A DNA stretch of 64,000 nt from Kalmanozyma brasiliensis GHG001 (GCF_000497045.1 NW_015961948.1:806001-870000), one strand, 5' to 3'. Shown: positions 42,504 through 52,011, counted from the first letter of the stretch. The notes: generated by a model not told the origin, from the sequence alone. Program-made: numbers and translations.

Positions 42504-43406
42504 ATGGTCTTCTCCAAGGTCTCGCTCCTCACTACCGCCGTGCTCGCTCTGGGCTCGGCCGTCTCGGCCCAGAGCAGTAACTCCACCGCCTCGTACGAGC
42601 AGGTGGCTCGCATCCAGCTCACCTTCCCTGCGGCCGATCTCACCCCTGAACCCGTCCAGGCCTCGTGGCTCGACATCCAGGGTGTCCTCAACGTCACCTT
42701 TGGCGACGTTGCCGTTTCGCGCCTCGGCGACAAGCTCACCGTTGCCCAAGTTCAGAGTGCGCCTGCCTTCCGCATTAGCGCTCAGACTGCTGCGGCGGCC
42801 AACGCATCGCTCTTTGGCAACGACAAGCGCTTCACCGTCGCCTTCCTCGACGCCGGCGTTGCGGGCAAGAACACCTCTACTGAGGTTTTCTGCCACTACC
42901 TCGGCAACAACTTCACCTGGGACGCCTCCACTGGTCGTCTGCGCAACCAGACCGCCGCTCGCGTCGCCTACGGTGCGCCTCTGCCCGCAACCAACGACGG
43001 CCCGCACCGTTACATGCAGCTTGTCTTCCAGCAGTTTGACAACTTTACCGCCCCCGCCATCCCGGCTGCCAACGCGCCCATCCAGACGCTCGAGCTCCAG
43101 GACTATTACAACAACGCCGACGGTGGCTTGGGCAAGATTGTTGCGGCCAACTACATTCAGATCGAGGTCGGCCAGGCGGATGCTCCTAGCTCGACCGCTG
43201 CGGTCAACCAGGCAAGCGTTACGAGCCTCGCTGCTAGCTTGAGCAGCGCTGCCGCGACCGGAGCTCGTTCGTCCTCCGCTCCCGCCGCCAGCGGGTCGGG
43301 CGGCTCGTCGGGCTCCAACGCCGCCCCGTCCCTGATGGGCGGCGCTTCGATGGCCGGTATTGTCGCCATGGGCTCGGCTGCCCTCGTTGGCGCTATCGTG
43401 CTCTAA
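42504..43406 (+). CDS. Secreted, probably GPI-anchored PEBP-like protein
   Basis: The protein has 300 aa, with an ATG in good context (AAAATGG). Residues 1-22 are a signal peptide (LLTTAVLALGSAVSA). The middle resembles the phosphatidylethanolamine-binding protein fold: FTVAFLDAG (position of the ligand-site Asp), VFCHYLGNNF, and the signature GPHRYMQLVFQQF with H168-R169-Y170. The usual DPDAPS string is degenerate. Six or more N-glycosylation sequons (for example NST, NVT, NKT-like) lie before residue 190. Residues 220-275 are Ser/Ala/Gly-rich, and the end is hydrophobic (AGIVAMGSAALVGAIVL), as in GPI-anchor signals. Secreted PEBP-like proteins are known from fungal secretomes. The ligand is unknown. 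Strong TATA promoter and regular codons suggest high expression. Confidence 0.78.
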   Translation: MVFSKVSLLTTAVLALGSAVSAQSSNSTASYEQVARIQLTFPAADLTPEPVQASWLDIQGVLNVTFGDVAVSRLGDKLTVAQVQSAPAFRISAQTAAAANASLFGNDKRFTVAFLDAGVAGKNTSTEVFCHYLGNNFTWDASTGRLRNQTAARVAYGAPLPATNDGPHRYMQLVFQQFDNFTAPAIPAANAPIQTLELQDYYNNADGGLGKIVAANYIQIEVGQADAPSSTAAVNQASVTSLAASLSSAAATGARSSSAPAASGSGGSSGSNAAPSLMGGASMAGIVAMGSAALVGAIVL

Positions 43407-43804
43407 ATGCACCTCAGGGGAAAGGAGAGCGGATGTTGGGGGTGCTTGGTGTCAGGCTCGGCTTGTGTTGGTGGAATGAGCACGCTGATCAGGCATATCT
43501 TGGTCGCTGCTGTATGTGCATGCTTCTGTCTTAGTCAATGGATTCGTATGCATATCCAGTGGGGCGGCCTGATGGCTGTAGAAGAGTGAAGAGGGAGTGC
43601 TTGTGTGAGAAGTGCAAGAGCCTCGAGGAAAAAAAAAACTAATTTTGTTAGAGCTAGCTGATGTGGACGCGGAGACGCGACAGCTTGAGAAGAAACGCTC
43701 GACAGCGAACGAGCCACGTCGCCGAGCTCACTCTTCTCGCTTGGCACGCCCACTTTCTTCCTTTCCTTCCACCTACATCACTCTTCGGGCGGCTTTCATT
43801 CACA
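43407..43804. other. Intergenic: PEBP-like 3' flank and J-protein promoter
   Basis: 398 bases between two plus-strand genes. A run of ten A residues followed by CTAATTTTG lies at about 43630-43645. An in-frame upstream ATG at 43661 would extend the J-protein, but the signal peptide places the start at 43805. Confidence 0.6.
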
Positions 43805-44821
43805 ATGAGGCTCCCTCGGTTCGTGCTCTTCGCAGCGCTCCTGCTGGTCACGCTATGCAGCTTCGCCTCCGCCTCGAACTGGGACAAGGACGACCACGAG
43901 ATCTTCGAGCTCCAATCGGCGCTCACCACGTCCATCGGCAAGGGTACCACGTTCTACTCTCTGCTCGATATCCCCATCTCTGCCTCTTCGTCCGAGATCA
44001 AGCGTGCCTACCGTAGAAAGTCGCTCGAGTGGCACCCGGACAAGAATTCTGGTGTCAAAGGCGCACAGCAGAGATTCGAGCGTCTTGGGCTGGTGTACAA
44101 GATCTTGCGCGACGAACGAAAGGATCGTTACGACCATTTCCTTCGCTCTGGTTTCCCCAAGTGGAGACGCGATGGGTACTTTTACGAACGCTATCGTCCG
44201 GGTCTTGGCAGTGTTATGGTGGGAATCGTGCTGGTGAGCATGCTCGTCGAGGTGGGCGTGAGCCGCTTGACGAGCGGACAGGAGAGGGCCAAGGTGGAGA
44301 GGCTCAAGATGAGCGCTCGGGCGGTGGCGTGGGGTCCTCGGTACCAGGCACTGCTCGCGGGTCTGCTGTTCCCCGCAAAACCCGCTGTGGGTGGGTCGAA
44401 GGTTACGGAGACGGAGAGGAAGGTGAGAGTTCCAATCACCGGATTCCCCCTCCCCGCTTTCCCCAGCTCCACCGCGATCCAAGGGGGCACCGTCGACTGG
44501 GACGTTCAGGAGAACCTTGCGCGAACCGCCCTCTCCGCCGCCACCTCGTCGGATGGAGCCCCGATCGTAGACTGCCTCGTTCAGGGCGAGGACGTGCTCC
44601 TGCTCGACAGGTTTAGCGGCGACTGGGTGAGGCTGGACGAAAACGACGCCAGGCCAAGTGGCATGCTCCAGACGTGGCCCGTGAGGTTGGTGGGCGCGAT
44701 AGTCAACAAGGTCACCGGAAAGGGTGAGGACGTCTTCAACGAGGAAGAGGAGGTCGAGGTGGAACAGGAGAAGGAGACCAAGGTGCAGAAGAACAAGAAG
44801 GGCAAGAAGAAGACCAAGTAG
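43805..44821 (+). CDS. ER J-domain co-chaperone (Erj5/DNAJC1-like)
   Basis: The product is 338 aa from the ATG at 43805 (CACAATGAGG). An ATG at 43661 is in frame, but starting there would bury the signal peptide. Residues 1-23 form the signal (VLFAALLLVTLCSFASA). The J domain covers about 48-112 (TFYSLLDIPISASSSEIKRAY, HPD at 77-79, RYDHFLRSG). A membrane span lies at about 133-152 (GLGSVMVGIVLVSMLVEVGV), placing the J domain in the lumen and the rest in the cytosol. The C-terminus is acidic, then very basic, and ends KKTK, which fits the KKXX ER-retrieval signal. Such proteins stimulate the ER Hsp70 Kar2/BiP. Erj5 is the likeliest fungal counterpart by layout. Single exon. Confidence 0.82.
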   Translation: MRLPRFVLFAALLLVTLCSFASASNWDKDDHEIFELQSALTTSIGKGTTFYSLLDIPISASSSEIKRAYRRKSLEWHPDKNSGVKGAQQRFERLGLVYKILRDERKDRYDHFLRSGFPKWRRDGYFYERYRPGLGSVMVGIVLVSMLVEVGVSRLTSGQERAKVERLKMSARAVAWGPRYQALLAGLLFPAKPAVGGSKVTETERKVRVPITGFPLPAFPSSTAIQGGTVDWDVQENLARTALSAATSSDGAPIVDCLVQGEDVLLLDRFSGDWVRLDENDARPSGMLQTWPVRLVGAIVNKVTGKGEDVFNEEEEVEVEQEKETKVQKNKKGKKKTK

Positions 44822-44963
44822 AGAGATGATGGGCACACAAAAGATGCATTCGAGAAATGATCAGACGACGATGTGATGTGAAGTGTGGTTGTGCTGCGAG
44901 GCTGTGTCGTTGAAACGTGCAACGGCAGCCAATGAAAGTACAGGGACATGTTGCGATGGTCGG

Positions 44964-47756
44964 CTAGGCCCCCTCCTCCTCCTCCTCGTCCGACTCGCCC
45001 ATATCGATCTCAGGCATGTCCTCATCATCCTCATCCTCATCGCTACCTCTAAACAGCGTCTCGCGCACCTCCTCTCTTCCCCCATCTCCCTCCGCCGTTG
45101 TAGCATCAACGATCTCTTGCACGACCTCTGTCACATCAGGCGTCTCCACCACTTGTGCAGCAGCATGGACCGCAGCCTCCGTAATGCCTGCCCCCACCGG
45201 AGTGCTGATTCTCCCAGGAGTAAGGAACGGTGCGCCCCCACCTGCTCCGCTCACATCAAGACTCGGCGAAGCGGGTCTCGACCTTCCCTGCGGGTGAGCG
45301 TTCGGGCTGCCGATGCGGGGCGTGCTAGGTCGATGGGTTGGCTTAACCGGGTCCGGGGAGAAGATTCGATTTTCCGTCGCTGCGCGTCGTGGCGAAGTGG
45401 GCAGTCCCAAACCCACCCCCGTCGCAGAAGGTGCGGGTTGGATGGGGGTAGCAGCATCTGATCCGGTCGCGTTGAACAGTTCCGCAGATTCGGCAGTGAT
45501 CGCGTCCACATCCATTCGCTCTTCCCCCTCCACCTGAATCGGAACAGGTTTGCCGAGGATAGCAGTGGTAATGTTCTGAAGACCCGACTCGAGCGCTTCG
45601 CCAACAGGAATCGCACGGACGTCGGAGGTAAGCTTCGAGCCGTCAGGTGCGGGTTCCATATCGCCCCCCGCGCGAGGACCGAACCCAACACCTCGGGCGA
45701 CAGGTACGAACTTGCCCCGACGACTAGCGTGTACCTGCATCAGCGCGCGTTCCGCCACAGTTCGGATGCGGGCATCGCCCGCTCCACCTGGTGCGTGGGC
45801 GATTCTGTCCAACACCGGGATGGCTCTCGGCAGAACAAGGGCGAGCGTGCTTGACGGGGAATCCAAGCAGAGGTCCGCCAGTGCCTCGATGGCTGCTCGA
45901 AGCAGCGTCGTTGAAGTGAGCGCGCCAGAACCGGCACTTTGGTGCCGAAGCATCGCGGAGTGCGTGGAAAGCGAGTCGGAGAGCACCTCGACCAGCGCCA
46001 GGATCGTCTGGACGGAAAGCTGCATCTGATCGTAGTGCACCGCGCTGAGGTTCGTCGTGAGGAGCGGGTAGACGGCGACGAGGATCTCGAGCGCCGCTTG
46101 GGTCGAGGCGATCTCTTCGACGCTCAACGTGTGAATCTGATCCTTGGCCGACAGCTGGGATGCGAACATGGAGTCGGATTCGTAGAGACGCGCTTTCTTT
46201 GCTTTTCGTGCATCTCCCGCACTTGCACTCGACGAAGTAGGGATGGGTTGCAGAACGGATCGTGCGACCTGCGTCACGGCGAGACGCGCAAGACGCAATG
46301 CGGTGCGCCCAGCGGGATCGAGAGGGAGAGTGACACCGCGTCTCCCCACGAGGACAGCAAGTGTACGCATCGCGGCCAGCTTGAGACGCGCACCCGCCAG
46401 AGCTGAAGACGAAGCAACGCCTGTCTCTGCAATACGACAGATGTCGCCTAGCACCCTCGACGCTTGCAATGACACTGCGGCAGGTGCGGTGATGGCGAGC
46501 TGAGCGATGAGTGCCAGTGCTCTCGTGTGCAGAGTGGAAAGGTGAGATGCCTGCAACGAGCACACCTTGGCTTCGGCGGTGGGTTTGAATCTGCTGTTGA
46601 GGTCGATTCGCAGCATATCCAAGACGAGAGCGATGAGTTTGCCAGCGGCGATGGGGACTGGACGAGTGGTAGGGGATCGAAGATGAGAGTTGATCAAGCC
46701 GGACCGTCCGCGACTGCCGAGCAGCAGCGCTAGGCGGGTGTGCGCCAGCTTTGTTGCTGCGAGAGGGTCTTTCGCATATGCAGCCAGGTGCTTGTATGCT
46801 GATGATCCGCGCCCCTCGGTGCCGGTTGGAGGAGAGGTGGTGACCTCGTAGCTGGAGGTCGCATGGGTCCAAGCTTCGGAGGCGAGCTGAAGCTGAATCT
46901 CGAGTGTTGCCGCCCAGAGCTGAGACTGGGTAGTTCGAGCTGAGCCACCAGACGCCTCGCTACCCTTTGAAGCGAGAGCACCGGTGAGGTGGAGGGATGA
47001 GAGGACAGTCGCCGCAGAGGTGAAGATGGGCTGCGGAATCAGCAGAGCGTCATCACTGTACAGCAAAGAGGTGATGCATTCGTGGACGCGCGATGATACG
47101 GGACGAAACTGTGCTGCGTGGGCGTGGAGGAGTCGATCGATGAAGATCAAGACAGTATGCAGATGGCTGCCAAAAGCGGTGATGCCTTCGGATTCTTGCT
47201 TCAAGAGAATGCTTTCGAGTAGTTGTGCCAGACCAAAGACTACCTTGGGAAGGTGCGGGTGAACAACCTGCCGGTAGAACTCCTGCCTGGAGGCGATGTT
47301 TTCGGGAAAGAGGTGGGTGACGGCAAACTGGAGTGCGGCGGCCAGAAGACGGTCGGACTGCTCTCGCTGCAGCAGAAGCTTGTCGGGAGCTGATAGCAGA
47401 TTTATGATCTGTGTTGCCCATGTCGATGCATTTGAGATCAAGTGGTCGTTCCACACCGATGGATCTTGCTGGATCCAGAGATGGGCGAGACGATAGCCAA
47501 GTGCGTTTTGAGACGAGATGAGCGAATTGATCCGGACCGTGAGCTTGTGACGTGTTTCGTCTTGCGGGACTTGCGCAAGAAGGCCGGACTGGCTGATGAT
47601 TGCCAGGATCTCGTCTGCCTGCTGCGCGTCCAACGACGGTGTGATGAGGTTGAGAAGCAACTCGAGCCTGGGAGCGGATCGAGCTGGTCCGGGCAGCTCG
47701 AAAGCAGCCGAGCTACTCGAGCTGCCAAAGATTGCACCCGTAGAGGAGGACGGCAT
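44964..47756 (-). CDS. RIX1: Rix1 / PELP1-like pre-60S assembly factor
   Basis: The product is 930 aa from the ATG at 47756 (MPSSSTGAIFGSSSSS). The frame continues eight codons to a TTG. The N-terminal half is helical with the Rix1 pattern (ALGYRLAHLWIQQDPSVWNDH, then ITSLLYSDDALLIPQPIFTSAA). The middle continues with helical, HEAT-like stretches (VLGDICRIAETG, LAAMRTLAVLVGRRG). The C-terminal ~200 residues are Pro/Ser-rich and end in an Asp/Glu run (DMPEIDMGESDEEEEEGA). Rix1 scaffolds Ipi1 and Ipi3 and helps recruit Mdn1 to nuclear pre-60S particles. IPI3 lies at the left edge of this window. It is divergent from SEC10 over 519 bases, with AAAATTTC about 121 bases upstream. Yeast Rix1 is 763 aa. 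Confidence 0.87.
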   Translation of the reverse strand: MPSSSTGAIFGSSSSSAAFELPGPARSAPRLELLLNLITPSLDAQQADEILAIISQSGLLAQVPQDETRHKLTVRINSLISSQNALGYRLAHLWIQQDPSVWNDHLISNASTWATQIINLLSAPDKLLLQREQSDRLLAAALQFAVTHLFPENIASRQEFYRQVVHPHLPKVVFGLAQLLESILLKQESEGITAFGSHLHTVLIFIDRLLHAHAAQFRPVSSRVHECITSLLYSDDALLIPQPIFTSAATVLSSLHLTGALASKGSEASGGSARTTQSQLWAATLEIQLQLASEAWTHATSSYEVTTSPPTGTEGRGSSAYKHLAAYAKDPLAATKLAHTRLALLLGSRGRSGLINSHLRSPTTRPVPIAAGKLIALVLDMLRIDLNSRFKPTAEAKVCSLQASHLSTLHTRALALIAQLAITAPAAVSLQASRVLGDICRIAETGVASSSALAGARLKLAAMRTLAVLVGRRGVTLPLDPAGRTALRLARLAVTQVARSVLQPIPTSSSASAGDARKAKKARLYESDSMFASQLSAKDQIHTLSVEEIASTQAALEILVAVYPLLTTNLSAVHYDQMQLSVQTILALVEVLSDSLSTHSAMLRHQSAGSGALTSTTLLRAAIEALADLCLDSPSSTLALVLPRAIPVLDRIAHAPGGAGDARIRTVAERALMQVHASRRGKFVPVARGVGFGPRAGGDMEPAPDGSKLTSDVRAIPVGEALESGLQNITTAILGKPVPIQVEGEERMDVDAITAESAELFNATGSDAATPIQPAPSATGVGLGLPTSPRRAATENRIFSPDPVKPTHRPSTPRIGSPNAHPQGRSRPASPSLDVSGAGGGAPFLTPGRISTPVGAGITEAAVHAAAQVVETPDVTEVVQEIVDATTAEGDGGREEVRETLFRGSDEDEDDEDMPEIDMGESDEEEEEGA

Positions 47757-48275
47757 TTTTCCTCTGTCTCTACGCCGCAAGACTGTAGGTAGCTTACACG
47801 ATCGAGGTAGCGAGTTGTGGTGTCAAGTGCGGAAGGGTGAAGGTAAGAAAGTTGCGGTAAGAAAGGACTTCTTCCTAAAATTTCAATTCCGAGTTCCGAT
47901 AAATTAGAGTTGTTAGAGCGCTTAGCTGTTGCTCTTGCTGGCCCGCACGGACACACGCTTGCATTCCTCCCTCGTCATGTTCACACCAACTCTTGCGTCC
48001 CAATCACCATAGTCCGCCACCCATCGACTTCGCACTCGGGCCTGGATCTCACAGGAGCAGAGCAGACGCCAGACGTCGACTCGAACCCGACGGTCTTCCT
48101 TCGAAAGCAGCCAAGGTCACATCTGGGAAGATCCGTTGCATCAGGCTGAGCCAAGCTACGCTGCGCGATATTATGTCTTAGCCGATGCTCCTACAACCTC
48201 GAGCGTCATCACATGTGCACATATCCGTAGTCAAGCCGGTCCTATAAGCAGTCAGCCCCTTCAAGCACCGGCACT
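47757..48275. other. Divergent intergenic region, RIX1 / SEC10
   Basis: 519 bases. AAAATTTC at 47877-47884 is near the RIX1 side. CCTATAAGC at 48241-48249 is TATA-like but too close to the SEC10 ATG to be a convincing TATA box. Confidence 0.6.
47877..47884 (+). promoter_or_regulatory. RRPE-like motif AAAATTTC upstream of RIX1
   Basis: It lies 121 bases before the RIX1 ATG, a distance similar to the MRT4 and deoxyhypusine hydroxylase copies. Role inferred from recurrence and resemblance to yeast RRPE. Confidence 0.35.
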
Positions 48276-51200
48276 ATGTCTCAATACAGCGGCGGTCCGT
48301 CGCAGCCGCAGCTGCAATCGCGCCCGAGCAGATCAAGACCACAGGGGGCAGCGCCCATATTGGCTCCACCACTCAATCGTGCCGGCTCCTCTACATCGCG
48401 GCTCTACAACGACTCCATCGTGGCAGAGCTATGCACTCTCGACACCTTTCAGAATGACTTCAACACCAACGACTTTATCGCTCAGCTCACCTCGAAGCTG
48501 GTGCAGCGCTCAAAGGCAGACCCTGGCCCCTTCAACCCGAGACCCTTCATCCGGACCTTGGAATCGGCCACGGAACAGCTCAATCAGATTCGTACTCAGA
48601 TCAACTCGCAAACACAGCAGCTATCCTCCTCGGTGCACGTCGCAGAGTCCGCCTACACCAAGAAGCTCGATGAGCTCTCCAAGAACTTTGTCTCCGTGGG
48701 CAACTCCTTCACAAGTCTAGAGGACCGCATATCGGAAGTGGGTCGCACTGCCATCCGTATCGGCGAGCAGCTGGAACTCATCGACAAGCAGCGTAATCGA
48801 GCCAGTGAAGCACATGATCTAATCGAGTTCTACTACATGTTCGCTCGTGGCGACACATCCAAGCTCGAACGTCTGCGCAAAGAAGGCGGGCGCGAAGGGA
48901 GAATGAAGACGGCCGTTATCGCCCGACGTCTTGCTGCGATCAGCCGTGAAGTCGACGTCGCCGGAAGTGATCAAACCCGCGACTCCATCGATCGCTACTG
49001 TGAGCGATTCGAGCGCGATATGCTCAAGCTCTTTGACAAGTTCTACCGCAGGTCCGATCCCAAGATGATGTCGCACATCGCCAAAGTACTGCAAGCTTTC
49101 AACGGAGGAACAAGCTGCGTCCAGATCTACGTCAACCAGCACGACTTCTTCATCTCCAAAGACCGTGTCGGCGAAGCCAACAGCATCGAGCTCAGCCAGA
49201 TCTGGACCCACATGGCCGACCCAGATCATTCACCACCACAGTCGGAACCTGCTCTGACAGCTCTGTTCGACGAGATCCGGCAGACCGTCGAAATCGAAGC
49301 GCAAATCATCTCGGCCGTCTTTCCCAGTCCGCTCATCGTCATGCAGACCTTCCTGCAGCGTGTCTTTGCGCAGTCAGTCCAAGGCTTTGTCGAGGTCATC
49401 ATGGACAAAGCCATGCAGGTCCACGCACCCGCCTTCGTCGGGGCGGGCGGAAACATCGACGCAAAAACGGCGGCACTCGAGCCCAACCCTCCCTCCGGCC
49501 AGCAGCCCACAACCTCGCATCTGGCTTTTCTCAGGGCGTTGCACCTGGCACGTTCCAGCGCCTTGAGTCTCGTCAACGACTTGAAGCAGTATGACTACCG
49601 CGGTGCTGGCATTGTCGGTCCATCCCACGCAGCAAACGGAAGCGGCGCTGGTGCAGGCAGCAACGCAGAGGGAGGTGCATCAGACTCGCTGACGCTACTG
49701 GGCAACGACAATGCAGCGAGCGCGGGTCACTTGACCGGCGCGTCGGCCAGTCCGTTGGCCACCATGCTCGACCAGTCGTTGGACGAGCTGTTTGTGCCGT
49801 ACATGGAAGGCATACGCTACATCGACCGGGAATCGCGGAGCTTGACTGATCTCTACGCTGGACTGCTGTCCAAGTACATCACATTTCATCGCGCCGCCGC
49901 TGTGGTCAAGAAGGAGAAGGGCAGCAGCAACAGCATTTTCGATCGTGTGCGCAATCAGATCTCAGCCGGCCCGGATGCCTCTTCCTCGAATTCAAATCTC
50001 GGAGGCGGTACCGGAGCGAGCAGTACCAGCACAGCTGCCACTTCGAACGCCTCGAAGACGTCGTTCTTCAAACTCTCCATCCTCGCAGACCGCGTACGTG
50101 GAACCAACCTTGCCACCGGCAACAACAATGCAGCGTCGACATCAGCAGAATCGCTCGTTGACGGCCATCACGTTTCGGGCGGACGTCATCACGAGGACGA
50201 GCTTGAGGACGGAGACGGCGATCTGTCGCTCGACATCGCCGAGAAGATGCTGCGATGGCACGCCGAGTCCATCGGCCGATGTGTCGATCTGAGCTCGCCG
50301 ACCGAGGTGCCGAAAGCAACGTTTGCTCTGCTGCGTGTTCTGACCTCGGCTTACATCAAGACCTATGTCGAGACAGCGCTCGACTCGGCTTGGACCGCGC
50401 TGGGCGCTCAAGACACGCGCGGACCCATCCTTCCAGACCCCTCTGCAGCCATGTCGCTGCTTTGCACGGTCGAGCTGCTCATCTCACTGTGGCAGCATTA
50501 TGTCAACACGGCGCTGCTGCCACTGGCAAGCGCCAGTGTGACCTTGCGCAGGGAGATGATGATCTTCAACAACCACAATCTGCTCCGTGTCGAGGGCAAG
50601 TGCGATGCGCTGATGCAGAGGATTGCGGACAACGTGGTGAGCTTCCTCGCCAATCGGCTGGCGCTGCAGAAGAAGAACGACTTTGCGCCTAAGAACGACG
50701 AGCTGGCCTTTTCACGTCAGAACACCGAGCCGTGCGTGGCCTGTTCCGAAGCGCTGGAGAAGGTGCAGCAGGCAGCGAGAGCCAATCTCGCTCTGTCTTC
50801 GAGTCGCATGGTCACCTCCGCGAGCGGCAATTTCAACATTCACAGTTCGCCTGGAAAGGGTCAGCATCCCGGTTCGAGCCGTGCCATCGACGGAGGATCC
50901 TCTCGCGTCAGCTGGGCCGACACGGACACCTACGGCAACGCAGACTCGGACGACGACTCGGACGACGCGCACCGGCACAACAACCTCTCCCGCAACGCCG
51001 AGACGTTCCTCACCGAGATTGGCGTCGCCTTCCACGGCCTGCTCCTCGACCATCTGCGCAAATACACCGTCAGCGCAGCAGGCGGCATCATGCTAACAAA
51101 AGACCTGGCGATGTACCAGGATGCCATCGGCACGTTTGGCATCCCCGTCCTGTCGGATCGCTTCGAGATGCTTCGTCAGCTCGGGAATCTCTTCATTGTG

Positions 51201-51650
51201 CAGGCGTCGGTGCTCAAGTCGTACATGCGCGAAGGGCATTTGGCCAAGATCGACGAGCGATTGTTGCGACCGTATCTGTTGAGGAGGGCGGATTATGCGA
51301 AGGAAGTGAGGGATTTGGAGGATGGACCTGCGCCAAGTACGCCGACTGCTGCGCCGAGCAATCCGTTTGGAGCGGGGAACGATCTGTTTGCCACTGCGCC
51401 GGGAGGTGGACGGGACTTGTTCGGTCATCTGCCCGGGTTGATTAGTGGCACGCAGGGCAGTCCAGGTGGGGCAGCGTCGAATGCAGCGTCAGGGACGGGA
51501 GGGAGGACAGCAGAGCAAGTCAGGCTGCAGCGGCTGGGAGATGTGTTGGCGCATCTGGAGAAGTTCAGCCTTGGTGCGGCTGGAGCGTCAAGCAAAGGGC
51601 AGCAGCAGGGAGCTGCATCGTCCAGTGTCGCTGCCTCTTCGCGCAAGTAG
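48276..51650 (+). CDS. SEC10: Exocyst complex subunit Sec10
   Basis: The protein has 1,124 aa, from the ATG at 48276 (MSQYSGGPSQPQ). The conserved N-terminus includes FQNDFNTNDFIAQLTSKLVQRS, followed by a coiled-coil (about 95-150, SVHVAESAYTKKLDELSKNF) and SFTSLEDRISEVGRTAIRIGEQLE. The helical-bundle body follows (MSHIAKVLQAFNGGTSCVQIYVNQ, then the VFPSPLIVMQTFLQRVFAQ block). Insertions rich in Ser/Gly/Ala occur around 455-500, 560-610 and 840-900. It ends RNAETFLTEIGVAFHGLLLDHL and LTKDLAMYQDAIGTF, both Sec10-like. There is no F-box, so it is not the Rcy1 paralogue. The exocyst tethers secretory vesicles at the growing tip and at septa. The stop codon lies within the left arm of a long inverted repeat. 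Confidence 0.94.
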   Translation: MSQYSGGPSQPQLQSRPSRSRPQGAAPILAPPLNRAGSSTSRLYNDSIVAELCTLDTFQNDFNTNDFIAQLTSKLVQRSKADPGPFNPRPFIRTLESATEQLNQIRTQINSQTQQLSSSVHVAESAYTKKLDELSKNFVSVGNSFTSLEDRISEVGRTAIRIGEQLELIDKQRNRASEAHDLIEFYYMFARGDTSKLERLRKEGGREGRMKTAVIARRLAAISREVDVAGSDQTRDSIDRYCERFERDMLKLFDKFYRRSDPKMMSHIAKVLQAFNGGTSCVQIYVNQHDFFISKDRVGEANSIELSQIWTHMADPDHSPPQSEPALTALFDEIRQTVEIEAQIISAVFPSPLIVMQTFLQRVFAQSVQGFVEVIMDKAMQVHAPAFVGAGGNIDAKTAALEPNPPSGQQPTTSHLAFLRALHLARSSALSLVNDLKQYDYRGAGIVGPSHAANGSGAGAGSNAEGGASDSLTLLGNDNAASAGHLTGASASPLATMLDQSLDELFVPYMEGIRYIDRESRSLTDLYAGLLSKYITFHRAAAVVKKEKGSSNSIFDRVRNQISAGPDASSSNSNLGGGTGASSTSTAATSNASKTSFFKLSILADRVRGTNLATGNNNAASTSAESLVDGHHVSGGRHHEDELEDGDGDLSLDIAEKMLRWHAESIGRCVDLSSPTEVPKATFALLRVLTSAYIKTYVETALDSAWTALGAQDTRGPILPDPSAAMSLLCTVELLISLWQHYVNTALLPLASASVTLRREMMIFNNHNLLRVEGKCDALMQRIADNVVSFLANRLALQKKNDFAPKNDELAFSRQNTEPCVACSEALEKVQQAARANLALSSSRMVTSASGNFNIHSSPGKGQHPGSSRAIDGGSSRVSWADTDTYGNADSDDDSDDAHRHNNLSRNAETFLTEIGVAFHGLLLDHLRKYTVSAAGGIMLTKDLAMYQDAIGTFGIPVLSDRFEMLRQLGNLFIVQASVLKSYMREGHLAKIDERLLRPYLLRRADYAKEVRDLEDGPAPSTPTAAPSNPFGAGNDLFATAPGGGRDLFGHLPGLISGTQGSPGGAASNAASGTGGRTAEQVRLQRLGDVLAHLEKFSLGAAGASSKGQQQGAASSSVAASSRK

Positions 51651-51869
51651 TGCTCTGCTTGCCGATGTAATTTTCGGTCTGCACGCAGTGGGTTGCGAGC
51701 CTTTGTTGTCCGCCGTCTCGATGCACCAATTCAAGTTTGCATATGAACCAGAAAGGTTCCGGACTGACATGGAGAGTGCGAGCGGGGTGCATCGAGACGG
51801 CGGACAACAAAGACTCGCAAACCACTGCCGACAGACCCAAAACTTCCATCGCCAAGCAGAGCACTACTT
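51645..51869. repeat. Long imperfect inverted repeat at the SEC10 3' end
   Basis: The left arm is 51645-51727 and the right arm 51786-51869, with a 58-nt spacer. Read inward from the right arm start, GGTGCATCGAGACGGCGGAC matches the reverse complement of the left arm without a break. Across the arms I count eight mismatches and one single-base indel, about 90% identity. The left arm starts at the last Lys codon of SEC10 and includes the stop, so the pair looks like an inverted duplication of the SEC10 3' flank. Transcribed RNA could fold into a stem of about 83 bp. Confidence 0.9.
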
Positions 51870-52011
51870 CCAATGAGTCGCCTTTCAATGCCAGACTTTG
51901 TCGCAAACTAGGCAGTCGGGATCGATGAAGTAGAGTGTCCTGATTGCGAGCTGCCCATCTCGGGCGCCAAAAGTGATTGTCTGAAAACGAAAAGGTAGTT
52001 GTGCGCAGTGT
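51651..52011. other. Convergent intergenic region, SEC10 / CRH
   Basis: 361 bases between facing 3' ends, over half occupied by the inverted repeat listed separately. Short frames on both strands (ETADNK-type peptides) are the two arms read in opposite directions, not genes. Confidence 0.7.

Noticed and set aside
42486..43412. 308-codon antisense frame over the PEBP-like gene
   Set aside because: The sense frame has a signal peptide, the HRY motif and a TATA box. The antisense peptide is Gly/Arg/Val-rich without features.
47757..47780. Eight-codon extension of RIX1 and similar upstream extensions of PEX2, TFC4, deoxyhypusine hydroxylase and the acidic hypothetical gene
   Set aside because: These frames begin at TTG or GTG. 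A nuclear fungal gene is expected to start at ATG, so the first credible ATG was used.
48241..48249. CCTATAAGC as a SEC10 TATA box
   Set aside because: It lies only about 30 bases before the ATG, too close for a TATA box plus 5' UTR.
51651..51906. Similar small peptides (ETADNK type) encoded on both strands downstream of SEC10
   Set aside because: The likeness arises because both are read from the two arms of one inverted repeat.
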